64,000 bases of DNA from Nansenia antarctica (taxonomy: Eukaryota; Chordata; Actinopteri; Argentiniformes; Microstomatidae): contig OZ022339.1 in the NCBI GenBank assembly GCA_963989245.1, positions 17,552,690-17,616,689 on the forward strand. Direction: 5' to 3'. A program made the position numbers and the translations under genes. The notes below the pieces were generated by a model. The model was not told the DNA's origin. It was given only the letters and a program-made list of their open reading frames with translations, and did no database searches. This document shows, piece after piece, positions 34,937 through 47,136 of the stretch (position 1 is the first letter of the stretch; the number at the start of each line of letters is the position of its first letter).

Positions 34937-36124
34937 CATTCCATTCCATTCCATTCCAAAAGTGCTTTACATACATTATTTAAAAATACAGCAAGAGCAG
35001 CATAGTAAGATTTTTATGCAAGTGATATTTGAGTGATACCAAGCCAGGGAGCACTAGGCCTGGACCAGTTGCTCCGGGGCGCTTTACTCAACTATCCCTT
35101 TTCTGACACTATTATTTTCATACAATATTTCGTAACACCATTCTTTTAGCGCCCCTTGTGAGTGGAGGCACGCTAACGTGGGACGCACTTCCCCTGGCCT
35201 GGGTTCGCAGTCCTGCCGTGCAGAAAGACACAGCGGACCCTCTCGCACCCCAGCCACTTGTGTTTGTTTGCTGTGTATTTGAGGTGTTATTAGTCACTTA
35301 TTACATTCTCCTTTGTGCCACACACATTTACAATTGTCTGTGTTGATTCATGTTTTCGGTTCATGCAATCTTGGTTGAATCATTTCAATAATAACTCAGT
35401 TGACAATGCATTATTATCATTATTTTTCATTCAGTTGCTGCAGTCTCTTCAGTCGCGGCATTGCTCTGGAAAGGCAATACAGTGCAGTGTTAGAAAACAA
35501 ATTAAGCTGACTAATTAGCCTAGGTAATAGAGTGAGCATCATAAACAGCCTAACTCAAGAACCAAGTGCTCATTGAAGTACACCACACTGTGTGTGTTTC
35601 TGAACATAATACGTTCTCAGTTGTGCTCCCTCAGTTCCAACTGTACTTGTTGCATGGCAAATATAACCTGAAACTGAACTATAAAGCCAGGACATTGACT
35701 ACTGAACACAGCAATATTTCCAGCACAAGACATCAGCAAATTACTCTCAGTTATTCTGATTGATTACTTTTTTGTATCATTAAAATAATAACAGTTACAA
35801 CAACCATAATGCCTCCATAATAATACGCTGGCTAATTAGCTTAGGTAATACCTTGCAAGGTAATAATGTTAGCTATAGCTAGCTATCTACTGTAAACTTC
35901 TCTTTGAAAAGCCTATCTGACCCAGTGACTAACACTGACAGATATTGACAGCTGACAGTCTAGTGCAGGGGGAGTGGTTGAGGGTGGGGTTAACCAGCTA
36001 TTGTTACCGCCCATTACCTGGCTGTGTAGAACTAGAAGTGTGAAAATCTCAAATTGAAAAGTTTTAGTTGGTGAAAACACCAGCTGCAGAGAGTGCAGTG
36101 CAGGTCCTTTTGGCACAGCGTGTG
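34937..36124. other. Gene-free stretch
   Basis: Begins with leftover (CATTC)n tail and an L2-like AAAGTGCTTTACATACATTA. The rest shows no exon. Confidence 0.35.
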
Positions 36125-36264
36125 ATTGATTGGTGGCTCTCAGAGGAGTTTGTTGATATCAGTACTTCTACAGTATATGCCTCTGCTACCAACAGGAGAG
36201 TTGGTGTGTTTTGCTCAAGTTGTGCTTTGGTCCCAGGCCAACATGATTGGTTGGGAGGAAGTCT

Positions 36265-36317
<53 letters not shown>

Positions 36318-36319
36318 CA

Positions 36320-36350
<31 letters not shown>

Positions 36351-36389
36351 TTGTGTGTGTGCGCGCGTTTGTGTGTGTGTGAGAGCGCA

Positions 36390-36438
<49 letters not shown>

Positions 36439-37230
36439 ATGCGTGCGTGCGTGCGTGTGTTCAATTTCATAGATGTAATATGTTCGTAGACCAATGAGAA
36501 ATTATACCATATTTTCTTCCTTATTGCTGTATTAGTATAAGACAGTCTGATGGGGAAATAACCCCTCTGAAATTAGAATTGAATTGCTGTGCATCTCACT
36601 TCTCTTAATCAAGTAATTAAGCTTTTAATAAACTGGGGAAACTTTGCTTCATCGCATTGTGTACCCTTAGTGGTTAATTATTGTGAGTTTAGCAACTCAC
36701 AGTATCTTTAGATAATAGTTAGTAGAATTTCCTCGACAGCTAGCCACGTCCCTTCATGATTGAATAAAGGGTCTTCAGCGAAAGGTACACAGGACTGCCT
36801 TTAACGGTTATAGACTAGCTTTGTAGAGGACTCTGACACATTTACATTGATGACTGATGATATGTTGATTAATGTAAACTGTCCCTGTCAACTAAGTTTC
36901 TAAATAGATCAATGAATAAACATTCACCTTATAATGAAACATTATATTTGCTGTCTAACTTTTATGTTGTGAAAGCTTGCTCTCAAATGCCTCACTTGAT
37001 CTCAAGAAGAAGAAGGGAACATCTATGTCCTCTAATTGTTGAACAAGCTGTGAACAAACCTTTGTGTGAAGAACAATCTCCATCCATTGTTGTGTAGGAG
37101 CACTGTCTCTACAGTGAAAGGTCTCTGGTCAATGAAATCAATGAGAACAATATTTGCCAAGTCCTCAGCCAAAGGAACGCATATAGATTTTTTCGCAGCA
37201 CATTAATTAACTAGTCCTTCAAAAGATGAA
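36125..37230. repeat. Dispersed unclassified repeat, copy C (longest)
   Basis: 36149-36474 matches 22140-22365 and 36868-37230 matches 8645-9005, both in direct orientation. It therefore contains in one place two segments found separately elsewhere. No ends or domains recognised. Confidence 0.7.
36269..36443. repeat. (GT)n microsatellite, interrupted
   Basis: Long GT runs broken by ATGCAAGTTT, TTTGTG and GCGCGCG, ending (GCGT)n. Confidence 0.95.
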
Positions 37231-37364
37231 TGGCCTATTGATGATCAAATATTCATCACAAGTTAATAATTCACATATTTTACATGCTGTAAGGGAACAT
37301 TACATGCTGTATTCATAGCTCACCCTGAGTCATCTCTGTTACATACAAGCATAATTAATTACGT

Positions 37365-38522
37365 ATAGATAGATAGTTATATGTACTTCAGATATAGATA
37401 GTTATATGTACTTCAGTTATAGATAGTTATATGTACTTCAGTTATAGGTAGTTATATGTACTTCAGTTATAGGTAGGTAGTTATGTACTTCAGTTATAGA
37501 TAGTTATATGTACTTCAGTTATAGATAGGTAGTTATATGTACTTCAGTTATAATAGATAGTTATATGTACTTCAGTTATAGATAGGTAGTTATATGTACT
37601 TCAGTTATAGATAGTTATATGTACTTCAGTTATAGGTAGGTAGTTATATGTACTTCAGTTATAGATAGTTATATGTACTTCAGTTATAGATAGGTAGTTA
37701 TATGTACTTCAGTTATAGATAGATAGTTATATGTACTTCAGGTATAGGTAGTTATATGTACTTCAGGTATAGATAGTTATATGTACTTCAGTTATAGATA
37801 GTTATATGTACTTCAGTTATAGATAGTTATATGTACTTCAGGTATAGATAGTTATATGTACTTCAGTTATAGATAGGTAGTTATATGTACTTCAGTTATA
37901 GGTAGTTATATGTACTTCAGTTATAGGTAGTTATGTACTTCAGTTATAGGTAGTTATGTACTTCAGTTATAGATAGTTATATGTACTTCAGGTATAGATA
38001 GTTATATGTACTTCAGTTATAGGTAGATAGTTATATGTACTTCAGTTATATGTAGTTATATGTACTTCAGTTATAGATAGGTAGTTATATGTACTTCAGG
38101 TATAGATAGTTATGTACTTCAGTTATAGGTAGTTATGTACTTCAGTTATAGATAGTTATATGTACTTCAGTTATAGATAGGTAGTTATGTACTTCAGTTA
38201 TAGATAGTTATATGTACTTCAGTTATAGATAGGTAGTTATATGTACTTCAGTTATAGATAGTTATATGTACTTCAGTTATAGATAGTTATATGTACTTCA
38301 GGTATAGATAGTTATATGTACTTCAGGTATAGATAGTTATATGTACTTCAGTTATAGATAGTTATATGTACTTCAGTTATAGATAGGTAGTTATATGTAC
38401 TTCAGCTATAGATAGTTATATGTACTTCAGTTATAGATAGTTATATGTACTTCAGTTATAGGTAGTTATATGTACTTCAGTTATAGGTAGTTATATGTAC
38501 TTCAGGTATAGATAGTTATATG
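37365..38522. repeat. 1.15-kb minisatellite of about 25 bp
   Basis: Unit GTTATATGTACTTCAGTTAT plus AGATA, with variants (AGGTA, inserted GGTA or GATA, TATG deletions). Roughly 45 copies in one orientation. Confidence 0.97.
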
Positions 38523-39589
38523 ACTAAATGAGGATGGAACAACATATTTATTCATTTACTTATGCAATCTCTTCAGAGTAGATCAATCACATGTAACAAA
38601 GTTAATATTTTCCCTTTGTAATATTTCCCCTTATTCCCTTATGCAATTACACTCAAATTCCTACCAAAACAAATGTTCTACTATGTCACTGTTGCCATGT
38701 CTGTCTTGTGGGTACATTTGACATTTTGACATTTTAGACATAGCAGACGCCTTTATCAAAAGCGACTTACAACATGCACATTTGTAAGGGTAGCACATGG
38801 GTAGCACATGGTTAGCACATGGGTAACACATGGGTAACACATGTTATAAATATACATGGTTGTGTCCTGTTCCCAGCCCTTGTAGTGTTTTTAACCCTTT
38901 GATCTATCACCGAGTCTGAGGACCGGGCTCCACGGCAACGGTACGCCATTTCGGAGCCGATCTGATCTCTAGCCACACAAGCGTTTTCACACCGTTGCGC
39001 AAACAATCTCTGGCCACATGGAATCGCGTATTCAAGTACGCATGCGCGTGCTGCAGTGACGTGCGGTGAGGTCGAAGGTTGGGTGAGTGAGAGCAATAAT
39101 ACTTAAATTATATAATCCATTACTTAATACATCAATTACAGTATCCACAGTAGTAATAGTTTTACATTCTTAATATTGAAACAACACAAAATAAATAAAT
39201 AAACATAATTTTCCATTCTTAACACTGAAACAAACATCAGTATCCGCAATGTAATACAAAAGAAAAAGACAAAGAAAACAACAGCTTAGAATCCAGAAGA
39301 TTATCAATAGTCACCTTCCCTCTCCTCATTTTGGTAGTTAGCGAATATCATTCCTTTATAAAAAAAATAATAATAAAGCAATATTTCTGCTTTCCTTCAT
39401 TTTTTCATCTAGCCCATTCCACACAGAAACTCCATAGAATGCTCCTGAGATGGGTGCGAGCATAACCCTTATTAAAGTGGCAGTTACCTTTCAAATGATA
39501 TCCCTTATCCCTCTCTATAAATAATTTGAAACCCAGCGTCTGGTGATGTCTATGGGTTCCAGACTTCAGACTGTCATTGACTGCAAAGG
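38523..39589. other. Gene-free stretch
   Basis: At 38720-38800 an L2/SINE-type end is seen on the minus strand (GTTGTAAGTCGCTTTTGATA), followed by a short GTAGCACATGG tandem repeat (38790-38845). No exon recognised. Confidence 0.4.
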
Positions 39590-39862
39590 ATTTGCAACCA
39601 AGTATTAAAGTGACAATTTGATTTATGATTGTTAGTTTGTCCAATTACTTTTGGTCCCTTAAAAAGGGGGGGGGGGCACATGTAGAAACTGATGTAATTC
39701 CTACACTGTTCACCTGATTTGGATGTGAATACCCTCAAATTAAAGCTAAACGTCTGCACTTAAAGCACATATTGATTGTTTAATTTCAAGTCCATTGTGG
39801 TGGTTTACAGAGCCAAAATTATGAAACTTCTGTCAGTGTCCAAATATATATGGACCTATCGG
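39590..39862 (+). mobile_element. Tc1/mariner-like 3' terminal region
   Basis: CCAATTACTTTTGGTCCCTT, TCAAATTAAAGCTAAACGTC, CATTGTGGTGGTTTACAGAG and the end GTCCAAATATATATGGACCT are the well-known 3' flank of a teleost Tc1 family. Coding sequence is absent. Confidence 0.65.
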
Positions 39863-40079
39863 TATACTGGCTGCAGGCCAGGACAAGTATAACATGTCAT
39901 GTGTTACATGTGTTATTTGAGATACCTGTTTACCAGAGAAGTATATGAACAAAGATTCTAGAACAGTTATTAGGCATACTGAAAAACGCTTCCTATCAAC
40001 TATGCTGTTGTATGTTCACTATGTACATTTCATGCATGTTCACCATTTACATTTTCTTTTCTAATCTGTTGCTCCATTT

Positions 40080-41195
40080 TCATTTATTCTCCTATGTTTT
40101 GCTTCTCGAAGGAGAAGGCTAAATCTCTCATCGCAGCATGTCGTTGTCAGAGTCATTCTTCAAGTTTAGTAACACAATGCAGTCATGTAGGCCTCCTTGC
40201 TCGCACACACTTTTTCAGTTCTGCCCACACATTTTCTATAGAATTGAGGCCAGGGCTTTGTGATGCAATACCTTGATGCATACTTTGATGCCACTGCAAT
40301 ACCTTGACTTTGTTGTCCATAAGCACTATGTGCAATATGACAACCCTAGGGTACATAAGGTTGCAGAGAAATAGGAAATGTTAGAATAGGTATAGCATAG
40401 CATAGAGTACAGCACAGTGTTTTATCTGTACAGTATAGTATAGTGGATAGTGTACATAGCCTTTATTTATGTAAACCAGCTCCTTTCCCTTCTTGTTTTT
40501 TTAGTTTTTTTTCTTTCCTAGCACCAGGGGAGCCCCCCCTCCCAAATGTCGTTGTTTGGTACCTGTACTATAGCAATGACAATAAAGACCATTCATTCAT
40601 TCATTCATTCATTTTGCCACAACTTCGGAGGTATGCGTGGGGTTCAGTGTCCTTTTAAACCCCATTTTCGACCAAGCTTTAACTTCCTGGCTGATGTCTT
40701 AATGTTGCTTCAATATATTCACAGCATTCTTACTGTGGATATCGACTCTTTTGTACCTGTTTCTTCCAGCATCTTCACAACGTCCTTTGCTGTTGTCCTG
40801 GGATTGATTTGCACTTTCGTACGTTGGTCTCTAGGAGACAGAGCGCATCTCCTTCCTGAGTGGCATGGCGGCTGTGTGGTCCCATGGTGTTTATACCTGC
40901 GTTCTATTGTTTGTACAGATGAATGTGGTACCTTCAGGTTTGGAAATTGCTCCCAAGGATGAAGCAGATTTTTTTTTTTTTCTTGGCTAATTTCTTTTGA
41001 TTTTCCCATGATGTCAAGTATCAGAGGCATTGAGTTTGAAGGTAGGCCTTAAAATACATCCACAGGTACCCCTCTAATTGACACACATGATGTCAATTAG
41101 CCTATCAGAAGCTTCTAAAGCCATGACATAATTTCCTGGAATTGTCCAAGCTGTTTACTTCACAGTCAACTTAGTGTATGTCAACTTCTTGATCA
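40080..41195 (-). pseudogene. Tc1-type transposase remnant, interrupted by a LINE tail
   Basis: On the minus strand the N-terminal part (40719-41030) reads MGKSKEISQ..., VPHSSVQTIERRYKHHGTTQ and VQINPRTTAKDVVKMLEETG. This is the paired-like helix-turn-helix DNA-binding region of a Tc1 transposase. Further on (40260-40180) PGLNSIENVWAELKKCVRAR corresponds to the catalytic-domain block around the second aspartate. Frameshifts and a missing centre show it is dead. A Rex1-like LINE tail (40320-40615) separates the two parts. Confidence 0.8.
40320..40615 (+). mobile_element. Rex1-like LINE 3' end within the Tc1 remnant
   Basis: TGCAATATGACAACCCTAGG, TAGCATAGCATAGAGTACAG, CCTTTATTTATGTAAACCAG, then CACCAGGGGAGCC and ATAAAGACC with (ATTC)n. 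Opposite in orientation to the host Tc1 copy. Confidence 0.82.
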
Positions 41196-41522
41196 CACAA
41201 GGATAGCAATAATAAGGGTTTGTTAGTCAATGTTAATTACAGCACACATTTTGTAAGCAGTTGAGAATTCAGTGTGTTGAAACGTGTACTCAAATGATGT
41301 TGTTCAGAAAACACAAGGCCTCTACGACCTCGACAGTTCTAGAGAGCGGAGGCTCCCTCTAGCTGTGATGATGAATACAGAGAGTACAGTGATGATGCTA
41401 TTGAAGCTGAACGCTGAAAAGCTTAAGCTGAAAAGAACTAGTGTGTGATAGCTGAAAGGATGATTCAGGACATTGATGTGATAATGAGTCCATTTAGACA
41501 GAAAACTGAATTGGGATCAGTT

Positions 41523-41613
41523 ATAAGGCCAGGTTGTGAATAAGCTCCCTGAGGTGGCGGTGGGGGGGGTCAGGCTGACATAGAGAAGAGAATAGCTCAA
41601 ATGAAGTACAGCC
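41523..41613. repeat. Inverted repeat arm 1 flanking kcng3 exon 1
   Basis: Reverse complement of 45305-45402, differing mainly in the length of the C/G run (TGGGGGGGG versus a longer C tract). Confidence 0.88.
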
Positions 41614-41990
41614 GTATATCATATCCAGCATATCAAATCTAAAGTATATCAAGTATCTGAGAAACAAAACATAAACAAAAACAAACATATGAGTACCCCC
41701 CCCCCCCCCCTCGATGGATCTACATACAGAGGTCTCTTCAGGACAGAACACACAGCTCCCCTACAGCCTCCCTTCTCTTAAATGGGGAGATCCTTTACCA
41801 CAATAACAAATGCAGAAAAAAAGTCATCCCTGCCTTCACCAACCTCTTAAAAACATTTCTTACATCATGGTCCCCATCCATTTTGGGTTTCCCCACATCT
41901 TCACCTGCCCCAGTAGAATTTGTGGAGTAACATTTTAGTTTGTGTTACTGCGAACAGTGACTGCAACATATACTCCATGAAACAGTGAAC

Positions 41991-41994
<4 letters not shown>

Positions 41995-42067
<73 letters not shown>
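41995..42067. repeat. (GA)n microsatellite
   Basis: Pure GA run about 400 bp upstream of the kcng3 start codon; GA/GAGA tracts can be nucleosome-depleted, but no role is shown here. Confidence 0.95.
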
Positions 42068-42070
<3 letters not shown>

Positions 42071-42465
42071 TGTGACATCATTGGATTTTGCTCAGGGAAG
42101 ACTAGTTGGTTTGGAAACTAAGTGGAACGTTGCGTCAAGCGCGCAGCATCAGTACCATGTCGCGCATGCAGAGAGCGCGCTCTGTTGCATAGACTTCTAG
42201 AAACTACTCGTCCGTGAATGCAACCTGTCTGTCTCAGAGGGTAGAACATGACGGGAAAGCTATTAGGCTTATAGCAGCGATTACAAACTCATAGGGAGTT
42301 GATGACTGACATTGGACGTGCATGAGGAGGGTTAAAACATGACGCTTCTTTTCTAAGGACCGGCTGCCATCTCTTTCGTATGTGCATTATACGCAGAGAG
42401 GATAGCACTTTTTAGTACACTGGGCTACGGATACGTGTGTACTGTAGACGAACGAACAGCTCAAA

Positions 42466-44668
42466 ATGAAGTTTGGTAAGAGCATTTGTGTCCTTAATGT
42501 GGGTGGCACAAAATACGCATTCCCTCGGGATGTCATACGGGATTTTCCTTTGAGTAGAGTTAGCCGTTTACATAAATGTGCGTCCGAGCAAGAAGTCCTG
42601 GAAGTGTGCGACGACTACGATCGGGAACGGAACGAGTTTTTCTTTGACCGGCACTCGGAGGCGTTCGGTTTCATCATGTTGTACGTGAAGTACGGGAAGC
42701 TACGGTTCCTCCCGCAGATGTGTGAGCTATCCTTCTACAACGAGATGCTTTACTGGGGTTTGGAGACCTCTCATTTGGAGTTCTGTTGCCAGCGGAGGCT
42801 GGACGATCGGATGTCCGACACGTACACACATTTCTCCGAGGAGGATAGCAGACAAGAGGGGCAAGAGGTGAGGGGCGAGGCTCTGGAGAGCCGTGATGCG
42901 CACACGGACAGAGGACGGTCCAAGTGGCTGGAGAGAATGCGAAGAACTTTTGAGGAGCCGACCTCATCCGTGGCAGCTCAGATCTTGGCCTCGGTGTCTG
43001 TTATCTTTGTCATAGTGTCCATGGTGATGCTTTGTGCGAGTACATTGCCAGATTGGAAAACTGCTGAAAGCAACAGCGCGGAGGAGCAAAGGTACTCCCC
43101 GGACTCCTTAGAGCATCCATCCGGGTATCTATGTCCTACTTTCTTACTTTCTTCAAAGTTTTCTCTCCGTTACTTCGTGAGCTTAGAATTATAAGGTTCT
43201 ATCTCCATTTTTGTCAAAATTTAGTTTTTTTACATAATCTGATCCATTAGGTGTTTATTAATGCCTGTGTGGTGTTATTTTTAAAATGTTGAAATTTTTG
43301 AGTTAGTAATTAATAAAATACAAAGGTTCCATCTCACAAAACATAATGGAATGTAAAAACTTTGACGCTCAATATCTCTGAACTGCCCTAAACGGAGATA
43401 GAACCTTATAATTCTAAGCTCACGACTTGCTTTTTGCAATGTTGAATATTGATATTATAGCCTATCTATTTATGGACTTTGTGGACCGAAAGAAGCACGC
43501 ATATTTTTGCGCACACAGACACCCTTAAAGGAAAACGTATACCAACTAACACGTTTATATGCTTCAGATAGGCTACTACTACCCTTTACACGTTATACAC
43601 AGTCCATTCATTCAGGATGACTGAATAAGATAGGCTACACCTGTCCGCGGAGTCATGGTGCGCCATAGATTTGAAAAGCCCCGTGTGAGAAAGGCAGGGA
43701 ACTAAGGAGTCAATGTTTATTCAAGTTCAATTATCAGGGATAATATGATGTATTTCATGTGACTAAATCCCCATGTTGTATGTCTAGACGTTGTCGTGTT
43801 ATAATACCACTGTTCTAAATCAACTGTTGTGTGTTAAACGGATAAGAAGTGTTATGACCGAGAGTTAAGCATTGCCATAAGCACCATTGTCATTGCACTA
43901 TTGTTGTGTTGTGTCTGAAAGTCTCGATTGTATTGTATTATATATTTGTTTTATCTTTCAGAAGTATTAGTGTTACAAGCAAGAAATGCCGAGGAACTCA
44001 GAAGTAGGACATAAGCGTTGTCTGTTGTTACAGACAATTAATGCACTATCTATAGGCTACAGGGGTATTATGTTTAAAGTAACAGTCATGTCTTTTACAC
44101 TTCCACACAAAGCAAATGCCTTTTGTTAAACGACCTTTGACTCCTTGAAGTTAATCCAATAATAATTGCGATTTAATTTCAAGGATTAGCAGTAGCATTT
44201 GGTCAATAACATGGTTGTGGCTACACCTTTTTTAGGGAAAGCTTCGCTTAGGATCGGTAACTGTCCAAGGTGCTGAATTTAGTGACGCTGTTGCGCTGTT
44301 GCGGACAATATCAGCACCGTAGGCTAAATATAATTTATGTCAGTTTAGATGTTTTATTTTTTTGTATATATTGGTGTGACACATGATTCTATAATCTGGG
44401 CCATCAAGATATAATAAACTATGTAAATAGGTCCTAAAGTAGAGCCTACATTAGTCAAAGAAGGCCCCTAATCAAATTAGCTGTGTATCAGCCAATAATT
44501 CTGTCCATTTGTCTACGCTGTTTCTCATCCCTTTCTTGTCTGCTCTCACTCTGCCCTTTAACCTGTCTGTCTGTCTTGTATCCATGACTGCCACGCGGAC
44601 CGCTCTGAAGGTATTGGTACCTAATGGGCACCCAACAGCATAATTTGTGTGTGTGTGTGTGTATGTGG

Positions 44669-44709
<41 letters not shown>

Positions 44710-44818
44710 TGTGTGTGTGTGTGGGTGGGTGGTTGGATGTGTGTGTATGTGTGTGTGGGTGGGTGGGTGGTTGGATGTGTGTGTATGTGTGTGTGGGTGG
44801 GTGGGTGGTTGGATGTGT

Positions 44819-44860
<42 letters not shown>

Positions 44861-47136
44861 ACGCGCCCTGTTGTAGGTATTGCAGGTAGGTATTCTAGCA
44901 ATTATTGGTGTCAGGTGATTCCTTATTCTTGATGTATTATTCATATTTTATGACTATGCCATCACAAATGCCAGTTGTCTGAGGGTATAGCATTATTTGC
45001 CAAACTTGACCCTCGTCAATAATGTTTTATCCTGCACTGGTTGGAAAACAACAAACAAAACGAAAGCAACTCCACAACATCTGACTATCGCCAACACAAT
45101 AATTAGACTATGTGAAATGGGTAGACAGTATGGGATTTAGAGTCAAAGGACATTTAGCTGTCAATTATAAATAGTGTATTCTAAAATAATAATTACATTT
45201 GGTCCTAAGGAGTTTGCCTGTCAAAGTTTGAATTAATTGACTTCATTCATTAATTTACAGTCAAGAACATATTGAACTACAGTACTGTACCCTGGCATTT
45301 GAATGGCTGTACTTCATTTGAGCTATTCTCTTCTCTATGTCAGCCTGACCCCCCCCCCCCACCACTGCCACCTCAGGGGGCTTATTCACAACCTGGCCTT
45401 ATGACTTGTATCATAGTTGAGAAAACGTGATCCTTGAAAACGAGTCGCATATCAGTATACAGTACCTCATTCTGCATCAAACTTTTTTTTTAGTCCTCGA
45501 CAGAACTGTTGTTGCTAATTATTTATGTCAAATGTTTATGTCAAATGTTGGCTTAAGTAAGTGTTAAGTAAGTGTTGATTGTATGGCTCATGATATAATG
45601 ATAATTGATTTCCTATCTCATTAGACAACACAGTGATCAGTGATAGGCTTTTGCTTGTGGGATTAGGGAGGTGTGCCCCACCTTGTCCAATCAGGTACTT
45701 TCTTGACAATATATCTGTGCCTCTTTAGGGTTTCTGGCTTGTGAGCACACATTTTAGAACTATTGTCTGACATTATACAGAGGTTCTGTAGAGCATATTT
45801 AAGGCCCAGGGTTGTTCTCAGAATGTGCTCATGTGCTAGTGTAATATACAATACTGCTGTTTTGGAGTAAGGAAACCAAATATCCTTGTACACATCTGTT
45901 ATTGCATGTGATGCATTTGGTAATAACCCATTTTTAGGTAAAACATGGTGCCCAAATAGTCTCAGAAAGGGAAAGTCTCTGGACCGTAAAGTGGTCCATG
46001 GCATGGTATTAAGAAAACAGTGTAAATTCCAACCTGACTTCACATTAAAAGATTTCACCTTGTTGTGGCTTTGAAAACATGTGACCAGGTTTGTAAGTCA
46101 CAACAGGATTCGGACATTTCTGTAAGAAAATTCCGCAATAGTGTTTACAACAAATTGTCAATCCTATTGCTCCTACGCCAAAGCTTACCAGCTGTTTGAG
46201 AGTGAAGTTCTAAGAATGATCAAATAGGTGGGGCTAAAGACTTTAATGGATCATTGGTTAATCAAATCCATCATATAGGATGTCCACAGTAGACAGAATA
46301 GCATCAAGAGGGGTCAATTGTCTTATTACAGTACACAGCAGGTGATTGACAGCAGCCCCCTTAATAGACATTCACTCTCCCACTGTCTTTAATTGCTGCA
46401 GTCCATTGCTTGTTAGATCTCTAAAGCTCTCGGTAAACATCCATCTCTCTTTCTCACGGTAACTCTCCCTGATCTCTACCTCCTTTACAGGATCATTGAG
46501 GCCGTGTGCATCGGCTGGTTCACCGCCGAGTGCCTCGTGCGCTTCATCATCTCGCGGGACAAGTGCGAGTTCGTGCGGCGGCCCCTCAACCTCATCGACC
46601 TCCTCGCCATCACGCCTTACTACATCTCCGTCACCATGACGGTGCTGACGGGCGAGAACTCCCAGCTGCAGCGGGCCGGCGTCACCCTGCGCGTCCTGCG
46701 CATGATGCGCATCTTCTGGGTGATCAAGCTGGCTCGCCACTTCCTGGGCCTGCAGACGCTGGGTCTGACGCTGCGCCGCTGCTACAGGGAGATGGTGATG
46801 CTGATGGTGTTCATCTGCGTGGCTATGGCCATCTTCAGTGCGCTGGCTCAGCTGCTGGAGCACGGCCTGGACCTGGAGGGGGGCAACCAGGACTACGCCA
46901 GCATCCCTGCAGCCTGCTGGTGGGTTATTATCTCCATGACCACTGTGGGCTATGGAGACATGTACCCCATCACTGTGCCGGGGCGCATGCTGGGTGGCCT
47001 GTGCGTGGTGAGCGGCATCGTGCTCCTGGCGTTGCCCATCACGTTCATCTACCACAGCTTTGTGCAGTGCTACAACGAGCTCAAGTTCCGCTCGGCCCGC
47101 TGCCCGCCGAGCCTGTCCACCGAGTTCCTCAACTAG
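42466..47136 (+). CDS. kcng3: Kv6.3 silent potassium-channel subunit, two exons
   Basis: Exon 1 is 42466-43091 (donor AAAG|GTACTC) and exon 2 is 46491-47136 (acceptor TCCTTTACAG). The phase-2 junction completes an Arg codon. The product is 423 residues; human KCNG3 is about 436. Residues 8-100 form the T1 tetramerisation domain (LEVCDDYDRERNEFFFDRHS), followed by the HLEFCCQRRLDDRMSDTYT segment. S1 is about 166-190, S2 210-230, S3 240-260, the S4 voltage sensor 269-292 (RVLRMMRIFWVIKLAR), S5 309-330, the selectivity filter TTVGYGD at 359-365, and S6 377-400 with ALPIT in place of the PVP hinge. The missing PVP is typical of silent subunits. Family knowledge: such subunits do not conduct alone but join Kv2 channels at the plasma membrane and alter their gating. 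The C terminus SLSTEFLN matches KCNG3 specifically. The intron (3.4 kb) carries a MITE, a TG repeat and an inverted-repeat arm. The start ATG has an AAA context. Very confident. Confidence 0.97.
43176..43424. mobile_element. 249-bp MITE just inside kcng3 intron 1
   Basis: Perfect 31-bp inverted ends: CGTGAGCTTAGAATTATAAG at 43176 and its complement ending at 43424. A 4-bp ACTT direct repeat borders the ends. The right half matches 27326-27420, where the end has been amplified into a 26-bp minisatellite. It starts about 84 bp after the exon 1 donor. No superfamily assigned. Confidence 0.8.
44647..44859. repeat. (TG)n microsatellite with GGGTGGGTGG blocks
   Basis: TG runs alternating with three copies of GGGTGGGTGGTTGGATG-like blocks, a compound repeat in kcng3 intron 1. 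Confidence 0.95.
45305..45402. repeat. Inverted repeat arm 2, kcng3 intron 1
   Basis: Begins GGCTGTACTTCATTTGAGCT and ends AACCTGGCCTTAT, the reverse complement of 41523-41613. The intervening 3.7 kb includes exon 1. Confidence 0.88.

Larger units (their letters stand above)
41196..42465 (+). other. Upstream region of kcng3
   Basis: Contains one arm of an inverted repeat (41523-41613), a C/G-rich tract and a GA microsatellite (41995-42067). The last 400 bp are GC-richer (GCGCGCAGC, GCGCATGCAGAG) and probably hold the promoter and 5' UTR. No clear TATA box at a convincing position. Confidence 0.4.

Noticed and set aside
36264..36497. Long Cys/Val- or His/Thr-rich open frames over GT runs (also at 3.3, 44.6, 23.8 and 51.1 kb)
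   Set aside because: They are translations of dinucleotide microsatellites, open in several frames and on both strands, with no non-repeat content.
37365..38522. CRISPR-like regular array
   Set aside because: There are no spacers: units are directly adjacent and the host is a vertebrate nuclear genome.
43092..43194. Extension of kcng3 exon 1 beyond residue 208
   Set aside because: The frame runs on into the intron and MITE, but AAAG|GTACTC and TTTACAG at 46490 restore the conserved KCNG3 junction exactly.
42466..47136. Assignment to kcng1, kcng2, kcng4 or kcns
   Set aside because: The HLEFCCQRRLDDRMSDTY segment, RTFEEPTSS before S1 and the SLSTEFLN C terminus fit KCNG3 and not the paralogues.
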